Assembly: GCA_040079635.1 (NCBI GenBank)
Contig: JBEBJY010000034.1
Location: 1-28,839, forward strand
DNA length: 28,839 bases
Origin: Aalborgiella sp040079635
Lineage (GTDB): Bacteria; Pseudomonadota; Gammaproteobacteria; Burkholderiales; Burkholderiaceae_C
Reading direction: 5' to 3'
This document shows positions 8,348-16,341 of this stretch, piece after piece (within the stretch, counting starts at the first letter, position 1; every line of letters begins with the position of its first letter). The notes under the pieces were generated by a model, which was not told the origin of the DNA, did no database searches, and worked only from the letters and a program-made list of their open reading frames with translations. The position numbers were made by a program, and so were the translations under genes.

Positions 8348-8468
8348 ATACCAAAGGCAGAAAATTCCCCTTCTTTAGAAGGGGTGCCCAACGGGCGGGG
8401 TAGTTCTTTGCCGCGCTGCAAGCTACCCCGCCGCTTCGCGCCACCCCTTCAAATGAAGGGGAATTTTT
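8302..8468. repeat. REP-like palindrome cluster, left flank of restriction-modification gene
   Basis: There are three near-identical 18-base hairpins: ccccttctaaagaagggg (8325-8342), ccccttctttagaagggg (8367-8384) and ccccttcaaatgaagggg (8444-8461). The 23 bases before the first and third hairpins are repeats of each other (8302-8324 and 8421-8443, two mismatches). The segment 8385-8443 is the inverse of a segment in the cluster at 11525-11758. Such GC-rich hairpins with GCGCCA and TACCCCG shoulders resemble REP/BIME units mobilised by RAYT-type transposases, but no transposase gene is present here. The first unit overlaps the end of fdhD. The last hairpin is followed by AATTTTT and may serve as a terminator for the formate operon. 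Confidence 0.85.
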
Positions 8469-8500
8469 AAGAATTAGTTTTATATTTTGCTATATTTTTA

Positions 8501-8542
8501 ATAGCTACTAAGGCAATAAATACGCCGGCTAGAGTCATTTTT
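8501..8542 (+). repeat. Dispersed intergenic element, copy A
   Basis: This is one of four copies in the window of a roughly 42-base element. It starts ATAGCT, has the invariant core GGCAATAAATACGCCGGC, and ends CTAGAGTCAT and T-rich bases. TAGC/GCTA and GGC/GCC pairs could form an imperfect hairpin around the AATAAATAC loop. It lies 33 bases after the last REP hairpin, preceded by AT-rich sequence, and about 70 bases before the restriction-modification gene. From 8543 to 8612 I see nothing else recognisable; no good promoter stands out. Confidence 0.85.
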
Positions 8543-8612
8543 AGGCATATTTTTGGAACACCATCGGATAACTCGTTTGTGCCCATGTGTTCAGCCTAAT
8601 TTACGTTAAGCT

Positions 8613-11492
8613 ATGCGCATGCCTTTATCTTGGAACGAAATCAAATCCCGCGCCCTCGCCTTCAGCCGCACCTGGGCAGATGCGGCCAATGAAGACTCGC
8701 AAGGCAAACCGTTTTGGATTGATTTTTTCGAGATTTTCGGCATCACCGACAAGCGCGTTGGCACGTTTGAGCATGCGGTTAAAAAGCTCCTAGGAGACAA
8801 AGCCAAAGTAGACGGCTTCGTCGATCTGTTTTGGCCAGGCATGCTGCTGGTGGAGCAAAAGTCGCGCGGTAAAAACTTGGACGCGGCGATGACGCAGGCT
8901 TTGAGCTACTTCCCCGGCATTGCCGAGCGCGATTTGCCACAGATCATCATCGTCTGCGATTTTGCGCGATTCAGAGTTCATCGGCTGGCAACGGGTGAGA
9001 ACTTCGAATTCAACCTCGCCGACCTGCACAAAAACATCAAGCTCTTTGGCTTCATCGCTGGCTACAAAGCGCAGGTCATCCAGCCGCAAAACCCCGTCAA
9101 CATCAAAGCGGCTGAGCGCATGGGCAAGCTGCATGACGCGCTAAAGGCTTCGGGCTACACCGACCACCCGCTGGAAGTGCTGCTGGTGCGCTTGCTGTTT
9201 TGCCTGTTTGCGGACGATACCGGCATTTTCCAGCCCGCAGCCGCCTTTCGCACCTACATTGAAGAGCGAACCGCTGTGGACGGCTCGGACTTGGGTAGCC
9301 GCCTTGCCCAGTTGTTTCAAACCCTGAATACTGACGACGGTAACGCTGGCGTTGCCTCCTCATCAAACAAGCGCAGCAAGGTGCTAGACGAGCAAGTCGC
9401 CGCCTTCCCCTACGTCAACGGCAAGCTGTTTGACGAGTCGCTGCCGATGGCTGATTTCAACAGCGCCATGCGCGAGGCGCTGTTGGACGCCTGCGCCTTG
9501 GACTGGTCCGCCATCAGCCCCGCCATCTTCGGCAGTTTGTTTCAAAGCATCATGGACGACAAGGCGCGCCGCAACCTGGGCGCGCATTACACGAGTGAGG
9601 AAAACATCCTCAAACTCATCAAACCGCTGTTTCTGGACGAGCTGTGGGCCGAGTTTGACAAGGTCAAAAACAACCGCAACCGCTTGTTTGAGTTTCATAA
9701 AAAGCTGCGCAGTTTGACGTTTTTTGACCCTGCGTGTGGCTGTGGCAACTTTTTAGTCATCAGCTACCGCGAGTTGCGCGAGCTGGAATTGGCTGTTTTA
9801 CGCGCCAGTGCCGAGAAAACCAATGCCAGCGGGCAGTTGAGCGTGGACGTGCATACGCTTTTGGGCGTCAATGTCGATCAGTTTTACGGCATAGAAATCG
9901 AAGAGTTCCCCGCCCAGATCGCCCAAGTCGCCCTGTGGTTGATGGACCACCAGGTCAACCTGCGCGTCAGCGAAGAGTTCGGCCAATATTTCGCCCGCAT
10001 CCCCCTGCGCACCACGCCGCATGTGGTGCATGGCAATGCTTTGACGATTGATTGGGAGACGGTGCTGCCAGCGGCGAATTGCAGTTTTGTATTGGGGAAT
10101 CCGCCGTTTTTGGGCAAACAGCACCAATCAACTGAACAAAAAGCTGATGTTGCACCCTTATTTGACCAGCTTGAAGGCGGCGGGGTCTTGGATTTTGTAG
10201 CGGCTTGGTACATCAAAGCAGCAAATTACCTTAGGTCAGTGGAAGCCGGACAGTCATCGCCCCGTTGTGCCTTTGTTTCTACTAATTCAATCATTCAAGG
10301 TGAGCAAGTTGGCGTTTTGTGGAGCTGGATGCTTTCACAGAATATGCACATTCGCTTTGCACACCGCACATTCCGTTGGAGTAACGAAGCCAGCGGGAAA
10401 GCCGCAGTTCATTGCGTAATCATTGGTTTTGGGACTGAAATACCCACTAATCGCGTTATTTACGAATACGATGACGTAAATAGTGAGCCTCATGCTACGC
10501 CGGCTTCTAACATTAACCCATACCTTGTTGATGCAATTAACGTCGTTTTACCTTCGCGACGAACCAGTATTTGTGACGTACTACCAATAGTCTTTGGATC
10601 TATGGCTAACGATGGTGGTCATTTATTCTTAGATAACGCTGAAAAAGCTACTCTGTTAGCTGAATGTCCTGCTGCGGCGAAGTGGATTCGACCCTTTTTA
10701 GGTGCAGATGAGTTCATAAACAACATCCCGCGCTGGTGTTTATGGCTAAAAGACTGCCCTCCTGCTGAATTACGCAGCATGCCCGCTGTCATGGCACGAG
10801 TACAAAAAGTAAAAGAGAATCGGTCTGCAAGTAATCGCCCAACTACAAAAGCACTATCTACAACGCCCACGCTTTTCGGTGAAATTCGACAACCTACCGG
10901 CGAATACCTATTAATTCCAAGACACTCCTCGGAAAGACGTGAGTTCATACCGATTGGTTTTTTACCACCCGAAGTTATTGTTGGCGATGCAAACCTCTGC
11001 GTTCCAAACGCCAAGCTCTTCCATTTCGGCATCATGACCTCACGCATGCATATGGCATGGGTCAAATACGTTTGCGGTCGAATTAAAAGCGACTATCGTT
11101 ATACAAATTCCATCGTCTACAACAACTTCCCATGGCCAGAATTGCCTAAAAACGAGGCAAAAACGGCTCTAGCCGGCGTATCTATTGCCTATACAGCTAT
11201 AGAAAACGCAGCAAAAACCGTGCTGTACGAGCGGGCAAAGCACCAAACGGGGGACAATCCAGCCAGCCTGGCCGACCTGTATGACCCGCTGACCATGCCG
11301 CCCGCCCTGCTCAAAGCCCACCAAAAGCTAGACGCCGCCGTGGACAAAGCCTACGAAGCCAGCGGCGGCAAAAAGGCGTACAAGTCTGACGCCGAGCGCG
11401 TCGCCTTCCTCTTCGACCTGTACCAACGGATGACGAGTTTGTTGCCTGCGGATGCGGGGAAACCTAAGCGACGGGCGAAATTGGCGGGTTAA
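8613..11492 (+). CDS. MmeI-like Type IIL restriction-modification enzyme
   Basis: This 959-residue single polypeptide combines an endonuclease and an adenine-N6 methyltransferase. The N-terminal nuclease has D71-x9-E81-x-K83 (VDLFWPGMLLVEQKSRG), the same spacing as the MmeI catalytic D/ExK. A helical spacer region follows (about 160-340). The methyltransferase has motif I DPACGCGNFL (from D372) and motif IV NPPF (N496-F499), in gamma-class order. The target-recognition region is about residues 520-870, with a short C-terminal helical part after it. MmeI itself is about 919 residues, so this protein is full length with no frameshift. ATG 8613 or 8619 could start it, and the ribosome site is weak. 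Family members cut at a distance from an asymmetric site and protect the host by methylating one strand. The recognition sequence cannot be read from the DNA. The gene has no partner gene and is bracketed by repeats. Confidence 0.9.
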   Translation: MRMPLSWNEIKSRALAFSRTWADAANEDSQGKPFWIDFFEIFGITDKRVGTFEHAVKKLLGDKAKVDGFVDLFWPGMLLVEQKSRGKNLDAAMTQALSYFPGIAERDLPQIIIVCDFARFRVHRLATGENFEFNLADLHKNIKLFGFIAGYKAQVIQPQNPVNIKAAERMGKLHDALKASGYTDHPLEVLLVRLLFCLFADDTGIFQPAAAFRTYIEERTAVDGSDLGSRLAQLFQTLNTDDGNAGVASSSNKRSKVLDEQVAAFPYVNGKLFDESLPMADFNSAMREALLDACALDWSAISPAIFGSLFQSIMDDKARRNLGAHYTSEENILKLIKPLFLDELWAEFDKVKNNRNRLFEFHKKLRSLTFFDPACGCGNFLVISYRELRELELAVLRASAEKTNASGQLSVDVHTLLGVNVDQFYGIEIEEFPAQIAQVALWLMDHQVNLRVSEEFGQYFARIPLRTTPHVVHGNALTIDWETVLPAANCSFVLGNPPFLGKQHQSTEQKADVAPLFDQLEGGGVLDFVAAWYIKAANYLRSVEAGQSSPRCAFVSTNSIIQGEQVGVLWSWMLSQNMHIRFAHRTFRWSNEASGKAAVHCVIIGFGTEIPTNRVIYEYDDVNSEPHATPASNINPYLVDAINVVLPSRRTSICDVLPIVFGSMANDGGHLFLDNAEKATLLAECPAAAKWIRPFLGADEFINNIPRWCLWLKDCPPAELRSMPAVMARVQKVKENRSASNRPTTKALSTTPTLFGEIRQPTGEYLLIPRHSSERREFIPIGFLPPEVIVGDANLCVPNAKLFHFGIMTSRMHMAWVKYVCGRIKSDYRYTNSIVYNNFPWPELPKNEAKTALAGVSIAYTAIENAAKTVLYERAKHQTGDNPASLADLYDPLTMPPALLKAHQKLDAAVDKAYEASGGKKAYKSDAERVAFLFDLYQRMTSLLPADAGKPKRRAKLAG

Positions 11493-11524
11493 ATTGACGG
11501 GTTTAGGGGGTGGTTCGGCAAGGT

Positions 11525-11758
11525 TTAAATCCCCCCTAGCCCCCCTTTTTCAAAGTGGGGGACAAATACCAAAGGCAGAAAATTCCCCGTCATGTGACGG
11601 GGTGGCGCGAAGCGACGGGGTAGCTGCAGCGCGGCAAAGAGCTACCCCGCCCGTTGGGCACCCCTTCAAATGAAGGGGAATTTTGGAAACAACGGCAAAA
11701 GAAGTGCCCTTCGCCCTAGTCTTCCCACGTTGAAAAAGGGGGATTGAGGGGGATTTAA
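11525..11758. repeat. REP-like/MITE-like composite repeat, right flank of restriction-modification gene
   Basis: This 234-base unit is bounded by imperfect 37-base inverted repeats (11525-11561 and 11722-11758, 30 of 37 matching by hand). Their half-sites are C-rich (CCCCCC TAG CCCCCC TTTTT). Inside are two 18-base hairpins, ccccgtcatgtgacgggg (11585-11602) and ccccttcaaatgaagggg (11661-11678). Between the hairpins, 11603-11660 is the reverse complement of 8385-8443. The 24 bases 11565-11588 are identical and in the same orientation to 8347-8370. There is no transposase and no obvious target duplication. The 490-base gap 11493-11982 holds this unit, the dispersed element at 11792, and otherwise only AT-rich sequence; an apparent reading frame over it on the other strand is not credible. 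Confidence 0.85.
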
Positions 11759-11791
11759 CCCGAATTTGACGTTAAATTCACTACACTTTTT

Positions 11792-11833
11792 ATAGCTACT
11801 AAGGCAATAAATACGCCGGCTAGAGGCATATTT
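11792..11833 (+). repeat. Dispersed intergenic element, copy B
   Basis: This copy is identical to copy A from ATAGCTACTAA through the core to CTAGAG, then GCATATTT. It is preceded, as in the other copies, by an AT-rich run (CACTACACTTTTT). It has the same orientation as the other three copies. It lies about 150 bases before the start of the permease gene. The stretch 11834-11982 has TTGACT and TTGAAC boxes but no convincing matching -10 box. Confidence 0.87.
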
Positions 11834-11982
11834 CAGCATCATTTTGTGACTCAATTGGTTTTTAGGCAGAAATCGTCGCTTTTGACTAGATTTTTCGGCA
11901 AATACCCTCACTTCTTAGTCTGTTGAACTGCAATTTGCAACAATGAAGACACTTCTAAAGTGATTTAAGTTAAGGTACGGCC

Positions 11983-14523
11983 ATGAATACAGCTTTTTAT
12001 ACATTGGGGTGGCGCTCGCTTTGGCGGGATTTGCGGGCTGGGGAGCTGCGGCTGCTGATTGTGGCGGTATCGCTGGCGGTGGCGGCGCTGACGGCTGTGG
12101 GATTTTTTGCTGACAGGCTAAACGGCGGGCTGCAGCGGGATGCGCGGCAGCTGCTGGGGGGCGATGCGGTGATTTCTAGCGACAATCCGACCCCGCCCGT
12201 TTTCATCGCCAAAGCCAAAGAGCTGGGGCTGCAAACGGCGCAAACGCTGGGGTTTCCGACGATGGCGCGCTCACAGTCGGTCGGTTCAACAGATCCTATG
12301 ACGAAACTGGTGGCGCTGAAAGCGGTGAGCGAGGCTTACCCGCTGCGCGGCAACTTGCAAATTGCATCCAAACAAGGCGCTGAGCCCGCTAAAACGCAGG
12401 CTGTGCCTGCCGTGGGCGAAGCGTGGGTGGATGCTGGTTTGTTGGACGGACTGGGGCTGCAAGTCGGCGATAAGCTGCTGTTGGGCGACGCTGAGCTGCG
12501 GATTGGCCACATCATCACAGCCGAGCCTGACCGGGGCGCGGGTTTTGCCAATTTTGCGCCGCGTGTGATGGTGAATATGGCGGGGATGGCGGCAACGGGG
12601 TTGATTCAGCCTGCCAGCCGGGTGACGTATCGACTCGCCGTGGCGGGAACGAGTGCTGGCGGGCCGGCGACGGACGAGGCTGTGAAGGCATTTGCGGAGT
12701 TTGCCACGGCGCAAATCGGCACGGGTATGGCTGGCGTGCGGCTGGAATCGTTTGAAGGCGGACGCCCTGAAATGAAGCAAACGCTGGAGCGAGCCGAGAA
12801 GTTTTTGAGCTTGATTGCACTCTTAGCAGCCCTGCTGAGCGCCGTCGCCGTGGCTTTGGCCGCGCGAAGCTTTGCCGCCAAACATCTGGACAACTGCGCC
12901 ATGCTGCGCGTGCTGGGGCAAAGCCAGCGCAATATTGGGCTGAGTTATACCTTTGAATTTGCGCTGGTTGGCCTGTTTGCCAGTGGGCTGGGCATTGTGA
13001 TTGGTTATGCGGTGCATTACATCTTTGTGCTGCTGTTGGCGGGGTTGATTGAATCGAGCTTGCCTGCTGCGTCACTGTGGCCAGTCGCGTTTGGTTTGGG
13101 CATGGGGATGACGCTGTTGCTGGCGTTTGGCCTGCCACCTGTGCTGCAACTGGCACAAGTGCCGCCGTTGCGGGTGATTCGCCGCGATGTGGGCAGCCTC
13201 AAACCTGCTTCACTGGCGGTGCTGGGCTTGGGATTGGCTGGGTTTGTGACGTTGTTAATGGCCACCAGCAGTGATTTGAAACTGGGAGCCATCACCGTGG
13301 GTGGTTTTGCGGCGGCGGTGGTGCTGTTTGCGGGCATCAGCTTCGTGGTCATCAAACTGCTGCGCATGAGCGTGAATGACGCGACTGCGCCGCGCTGGCT
13401 GGTGTTGGCAACGCGGCAGTTGACGGCACGACCGGCGTTTGCGGTGGTGCAGATCAGCGCTTTATCGCTCGGGCTGCTGGCGTTGATTTTGTTGGTACTA
13501 CTTAGAACCGATTTGATTGACAGCTGGCGAAAAGCGACGCCGCCGGATGCGCCAAACCGCTTTGTCATCAACGTGATGCCAGAGCAAAGCGTGGCTTTTC
13601 AGCAAACGCTGAAGGATGCGGGTATCAAGAATTACGATTGGTTTCCCATGATTCGTGGGCGGTTGGTGGCGATGAACAACGCCGACGTGAAATTAGACAA
13701 TTTTGCAGACGAACGTGCCAAGCGCATGCTGGACAGGGAATTCAATTTATCCAACAGCGCGGCATTACCTGCTCATAACATCATCACATCTGGCGCATGG
13801 ACGCCTGAGCAAACGGGCGGCGTGAGCGTAGAAGAAAGTGTGGCGAAGACTTTGAACTTGGCGCTGGGCGATGCGTTGCGTTTTGACGTGGGCGGCATGA
13901 TGGTCGACAGCAAAGTCAGCAGCATTCGCAAAGTAGATTGGGGCTCGATGCGCGCGAATTTTTATGTGATGTTTCCCGTAGCGCAATTGGCGGGTGTGCC
14001 TGTGACCTACATGGGGGCGTTTCGTTCGCCAGGGCAAGGTGCCGCGTTTGACAATGCCTTGGTTAAAAATTACCCCAACATCACCAACGTAGACATGAGC
14101 GCGACGGTCTCGCAAATTCAAAAAGTGCTGGATCAAGTGATTCGTGCGGTTGAGTTTTTGTTTGCGTTCACCTTGGCAGCGGGCGTGGTTGTGTTGCTAG
14201 CGGCTATCACCGCCACCAAAGACGAACGCGCCAAAGAGTTTGCAGTGATGCGTTCGCTGGGGGCGAGTGGCAAGCTGTTGCGTCAAGTCCAAGGCGCTGA
14301 GTTGGCGGGTGTGGGCTTGTTGGCTGGCTTCTTGGCCAGCATCATCGCCGTGGCGATTGGTTGGGCGATGGCGCGCTATGTGTTTGAGTTCACTTGGAGC
14401 ATCAAGCTGTGGGTGCCACTGGCTGGTGCTATGACAGGGTCGTTATTAGCCTTGGTTGCTGGAAGCTATGTGTTGCGCTCTGTGTTGCGCAGACCTGTGA
14501 TTGAAACGCTGCGGCAGCAATAA
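11983..14523 (+). CDS. ABC transporter permease, YbbP/FtsX family
   Basis: This 846-residue inner-membrane permease has the layout of E. coli YbbP. An N-terminal helix (about 23-44) is followed by a large extracytoplasmic domain starting RLNGGLQRDARQLLGGDAV. A first FtsX unit with three or more helices (about 270-400) ends LRVIRRDVGSL. A middle pair of hydrophobic segments (about 405-455 and 480-510) leads to a second extracytoplasmic domain with SIRKVDWGSMRANFY. A final FtsX unit occupies about 715-840. Such permeases pair with a small ATPase (YbbA) and are thought to act on envelope lipids or lipoproteins rather than as classical importers. No ATPase gene is adjacent on either side. AAGG lies 9-12 bases upstream of ATG 11983. 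The gene ends at a shared terminator. Confidence 0.9.
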   Translation: MNTAFYTLGWRSLWRDLRAGELRLLIVAVSLAVAALTAVGFFADRLNGGLQRDARQLLGGDAVISSDNPTPPVFIAKAKELGLQTAQTLGFPTMARSQSVGSTDPMTKLVALKAVSEAYPLRGNLQIASKQGAEPAKTQAVPAVGEAWVDAGLLDGLGLQVGDKLLLGDAELRIGHIITAEPDRGAGFANFAPRVMVNMAGMAATGLIQPASRVTYRLAVAGTSAGGPATDEAVKAFAEFATAQIGTGMAGVRLESFEGGRPEMKQTLERAEKFLSLIALLAALLSAVAVALAARSFAAKHLDNCAMLRVLGQSQRNIGLSYTFEFALVGLFASGLGIVIGYAVHYIFVLLLAGLIESSLPAASLWPVAFGLGMGMTLLLAFGLPPVLQLAQVPPLRVIRRDVGSLKPASLAVLGLGLAGFVTLLMATSSDLKLGAITVGGFAAAVVLFAGISFVVIKLLRMSVNDATAPRWLVLATRQLTARPAFAVVQISALSLGLLALILLVLLRTDLIDSWRKATPPDAPNRFVINVMPEQSVAFQQTLKDAGIKNYDWFPMIRGRLVAMNNADVKLDNFADERAKRMLDREFNLSNSAALPAHNIITSGAWTPEQTGGVSVEESVAKTLNLALGDALRFDVGGMMVDSKVSSIRKVDWGSMRANFYVMFPVAQLAGVPVTYMGAFRSPGQGAAFDNALVKNYPNITNVDMSATVSQIQKVLDQVIRAVEFLFAFTLAAGVVVLLAAITATKDERAKEFAVMRSLGASGKLLRQVQGAELAGVGLLAGFLASIIAVAIGWAMARYVFEFTWSIKLWVPLAGAMTGSLLALVAGSYVLRSVLRRPVIETLRQQ

Positions 14524-14549
14524 AAGAAGTCAAAACGCAGGACATAAAA

Positions 14550-14579
14550 AAACCCTCAGAACCTAAATTCTGAGGGTTT
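14550..14579. terminator. Bidirectional intrinsic terminator between permease and tRNA-fMet
   Basis: A 12-base-pair perfect stem (AAACCCTCAGAA at 14550-14561, TTCTGAGGGTTT at 14568-14579) encloses a 6-base loop. On the minus strand it is followed by seven T's (A's at 14546-14552), a strong terminator for the tRNA and ribosomal unit. On the plus strand it ends in four T's and can stop transcription of the permease gene. Confidence 0.9.
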
Positions 14580-14584
14580 TATAT

Positions 14585-14661
<77 letters not shown>

Positions 14662-14672
14662 TTAAGACCTCT

Positions 14673-14678
14673 ATTATA
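14673..14678 (-). promoter_or_regulatory. Candidate -10 box for tRNA-fMet
   Basis: On the minus strand, TATAAT sits 12 bases before the mature tRNA 5' end, where a start site about 7 bases downstream would leave a very short leader. No good -35 box lies 16-18 bases upstream. The tRNA may also be reached by transcripts from rplQ, since no clear terminator separates them. Confidence 0.45.
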
Positions 14679-14752
14679 ACTTACTTATCTAACTCTACGA
14701 GTTAATTGAGCAAGTTAAATATATTTATCTGGTATTTAAAAAATGTCTAAGC

Positions 14753-15145
14753 TTACGCTTTGACTTCAACCGCTGGTGCAGTTGTATCTGGGCGGTCAAC
14801 CAATTCGACCAAAGCCATAGGTGCATTGTCACCCACGCGGAAACCCATTTTCAAGATACGTGTGTAGCCACCTGGACGTGCAGCAAAGCGCGGGCCCAGA
14901 TCAGCAAACAATTTCACAACAGAGTTGCGGTCACGCAAACGGTCGAAAGCCATGCGCTTGTTTGCCAAAGTTGGGTTTTTAGCCAAAGTGATCATTGGCT
15001 CGACAACGCGGCGGAGTTCTTTTGCTTTTGGCAAAGTTGTTTTGATGACTTCGTGCTCAATGAGTGAGTTCATCATGTTGCGAAGCATCGCTAAGCGGTG
15101 TTCGCTGGTTCTGTTTAGTTTACGTAATCCGTGTCCGTGACGCAT
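14753..15145 (-). CDS. rplQ: 50S ribosomal protein L17
   Basis: This 130-residue protein lines the surface of the large subunit near the exit tunnel. It starts MRHGHGLRKLNRTSEHR and continues MLRNMMNSLIEHE, the signature of L17, and is of normal length (E. coli 127). It is the last protein gene of the alpha operon, as in most proteobacteria. It is separated from rpoA by a 98-base spacer with a strong hairpin. The ribosome site AAAGGAAA precedes ATG. No clear intrinsic terminator follows before the tRNA gene. Confidence 0.98.
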   Translation of the reverse strand: MRHGHGLRKLNRTSEHRLAMLRNMMNSLIEHEVIKTTLPKAKELRRVVEPMITLAKNPTLANKRMAFDRLRDRNSVVKLFADLGPRFAARPGGYTRILKMGFRVGDNAPMALVELVDRPDTTAPAVEVKA

Positions 15146-15195
15146 GGTGTTTTCCTTTTATTAGTAGATAGCCGTATCAGGTACTATCCGATTTA

Positions 15196-15230
15196 AAACC
15201 ACAAGCTTGATTAGATCAATTTTGTGGTTT
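15196..15230. promoter_or_regulatory. Intercistronic hairpin between rpoA and rplQ
   Basis: A 9-bp stem, AAACCACAA (15196-15204) with TTGTGGTTT (15222-15230), continues past a small internal loop into TTGAT/ATCAA with a 3-base loop. In the rplQ direction it is followed only by TTTTAAAT, so a full terminator is unlikely. It may be a processing or stability element, or a partial attenuator. Confidence 0.6.
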
Positions 15231-15243
15231 GGTTTTTTGATAT

Positions 15244-16239
15244 TTAACCTTGTTTATCTAAGCCAGCTGGTGGCCAGCTCTCGAGCTTCATGCCCAATGT
15301 CAAACCGCGAGAAGCCAAAACTTCTTTGATTTCATTAAGTGATTTACGACCCAAGTTTGGTGTTTTGAGCAACTCGTTTTCAGAGCGCTGGATCAAATCA
15401 CCAATGTAGTAAATGTTTTCTGCTTTGAGACAGTTAGCTGAGCGAACGGTGAGTTCTAACTCATCAACGGGACGCAACAACAATGGGTCAAACTGCTGCG
15501 CATTACGTGCAGAGCTTGGTGCGTCGAAAGCAGCCAATTCGCTACCTTCTAATTGTGCGAACACAGCCAATTGTTCAACCAAAATTTTGGCAGACGAACG
15601 CACTGCATCTTCAGCATTGATGGCACCATTGGTTTCGATTTCGATGACCAATTTATCCAAATCAGTACGCTGTTCAACACGAGCATTTTCAACAGCGTAG
15701 CTAACGCGTGACACTGGAGAAAAAGAAGCGTCTAGAACGATACGACCAATAGACTTGTTTGGCTCATCGCCAAAACGACGCATCGTACCTGGAACGTAGC
15801 CGCGACCTTTTTCAACCTTGATCTGCATGTCCAACTTGCCACCTTGTGACAAGTGAGCAATGATGTGATCAGGATTCACGATTTCAACATCGTGCGGTGT
15901 TTGAATATCAGCAGCTGTAACTGGGCCTTCGCCGTCTTTACGCAAGCTCAAAGTGACTTCATCGCGGTTATGCAATTTGAAAACCACACCTTTGAGGTTC
16001 AACAAAATGTTAACCACATCTTCTTGAACACCATCGATCGATGAGTACTCGTGCAACACACCAGCAATTGTCACTTCAGTGGCGGCGTAGCCGACCATAG
16101 AAGACAGCAAAACGCGGCGCAAGGCATTACCTAGCGTATGGCCATAGCCACGCTCAAAAGGCTCTAAAGTCACCTTGGCGCGGTTAGCGCTGAGTTGCTC
16201 TACGTGAATAGCTTTTGGTTTTAATAGATTTGCTTGCAT
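15244..16239 (-). CDS. rpoA: RNA polymerase alpha subunit
   Basis: This 331-residue protein assembles the polymerase core and contacts promoters and activators. The N-terminal dimerisation domain (1 to about 235) begins with MQANLLKPKAI and contains LEPFERGYGHTLGNALRRVLLSSM. A linker leads to the C-terminal DNA-binding domain (about 250-325) with LTVRSANCLKAENIYYIGDL and the helix-hairpin-helix LGRKSLNEIKEVL. Length is normal (E. coli 329). It lies between rpsD and rplQ, with hairpin-bearing spacers on both sides, which could help set its level relative to the ribosomal proteins. Confidence 0.99.
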   Translation of the reverse strand: MQANLLKPKAIHVEQLSANRAKVTLEPFERGYGHTLGNALRRVLLSSMVGYAATEVTIAGVLHEYSSIDGVQEDVVNILLNLKGVVFKLHNRDEVTLSLRKDGEGPVTAADIQTPHDVEIVNPDHIIAHLSQGGKLDMQIKVEKGRGYVPGTMRRFGDEPNKSIGRIVLDASFSPVSRVSYAVENARVEQRTDLDKLVIEIETNGAINAEDAVRSSAKILVEQLAVFAQLEGSELAAFDAPSSARNAQQFDPLLLRPVDELELTVRSANCLKAENIYYIGDLIQRSENELLKTPNLGRKSLNEIKEVLASRGLTLGMKLESWPPAGLDKQG

Positions 16240-16260
16240 ATTAATTTCCTCTCAATACCC

Positions 16261-16323
16261 CCAGCTCGTTACGCCGGTAAGGCTGGTGAAGCGCTCAAAC
16301 TTGCAATGCGAAGCAAGTTCGAG
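16261..16323. promoter_or_regulatory. Paired hairpins in the rpsD-rpoA spacer
   Basis: The 102-base spacer holds two hairpins. The first pairs CCAGC with GCTGG (16261-16265 and 16282-16286) around a nested TTAC-GCCG-GTAA. The second pairs 16294-16304 with 16313-16323 (10 of 11 positions) around an 8-base loop. Neither is followed by a T-run in the direction of transcription. A role in RNA processing or translational control of rpoA is inferred. Confidence 0.5.
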
Positions 16324-16341
16324 AACCAATTAAAATGATTT

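Noticed and set aside
8302..8468. CRISPR-like array of three similar hairpins
   Set aside because: The units are palindromes with irregular spacing and shared flanking sequence, no unique spacers and no cas genes.
11531..11546. Homopolymer C-runs as a phase-variation switch of the restriction enzyme
   Set aside because: The C-runs lie after the stop codon of the gene; they cannot shift its frame and are part of the repeat arm.
11666..11911. 81-codon minus-strand frame across the repeats
   Set aside because: Most of it is REP-like sequence and the dispersed element; no start signal or protein similarity.
12515..13156. 213-codon open frame antisense to the permease gene
   Set aside because: The GC-rich coding strand creates long stop-free antisense frames. 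The protein is Pro/Arg/Ser-rich with no motif.
15196..15240. Intrinsic terminator between rpoA and rplQ
   Set aside because: The T-run follows the hairpin only on the plus strand and at a distance, where no gene needs it. In the direction of transcription the run is too short.
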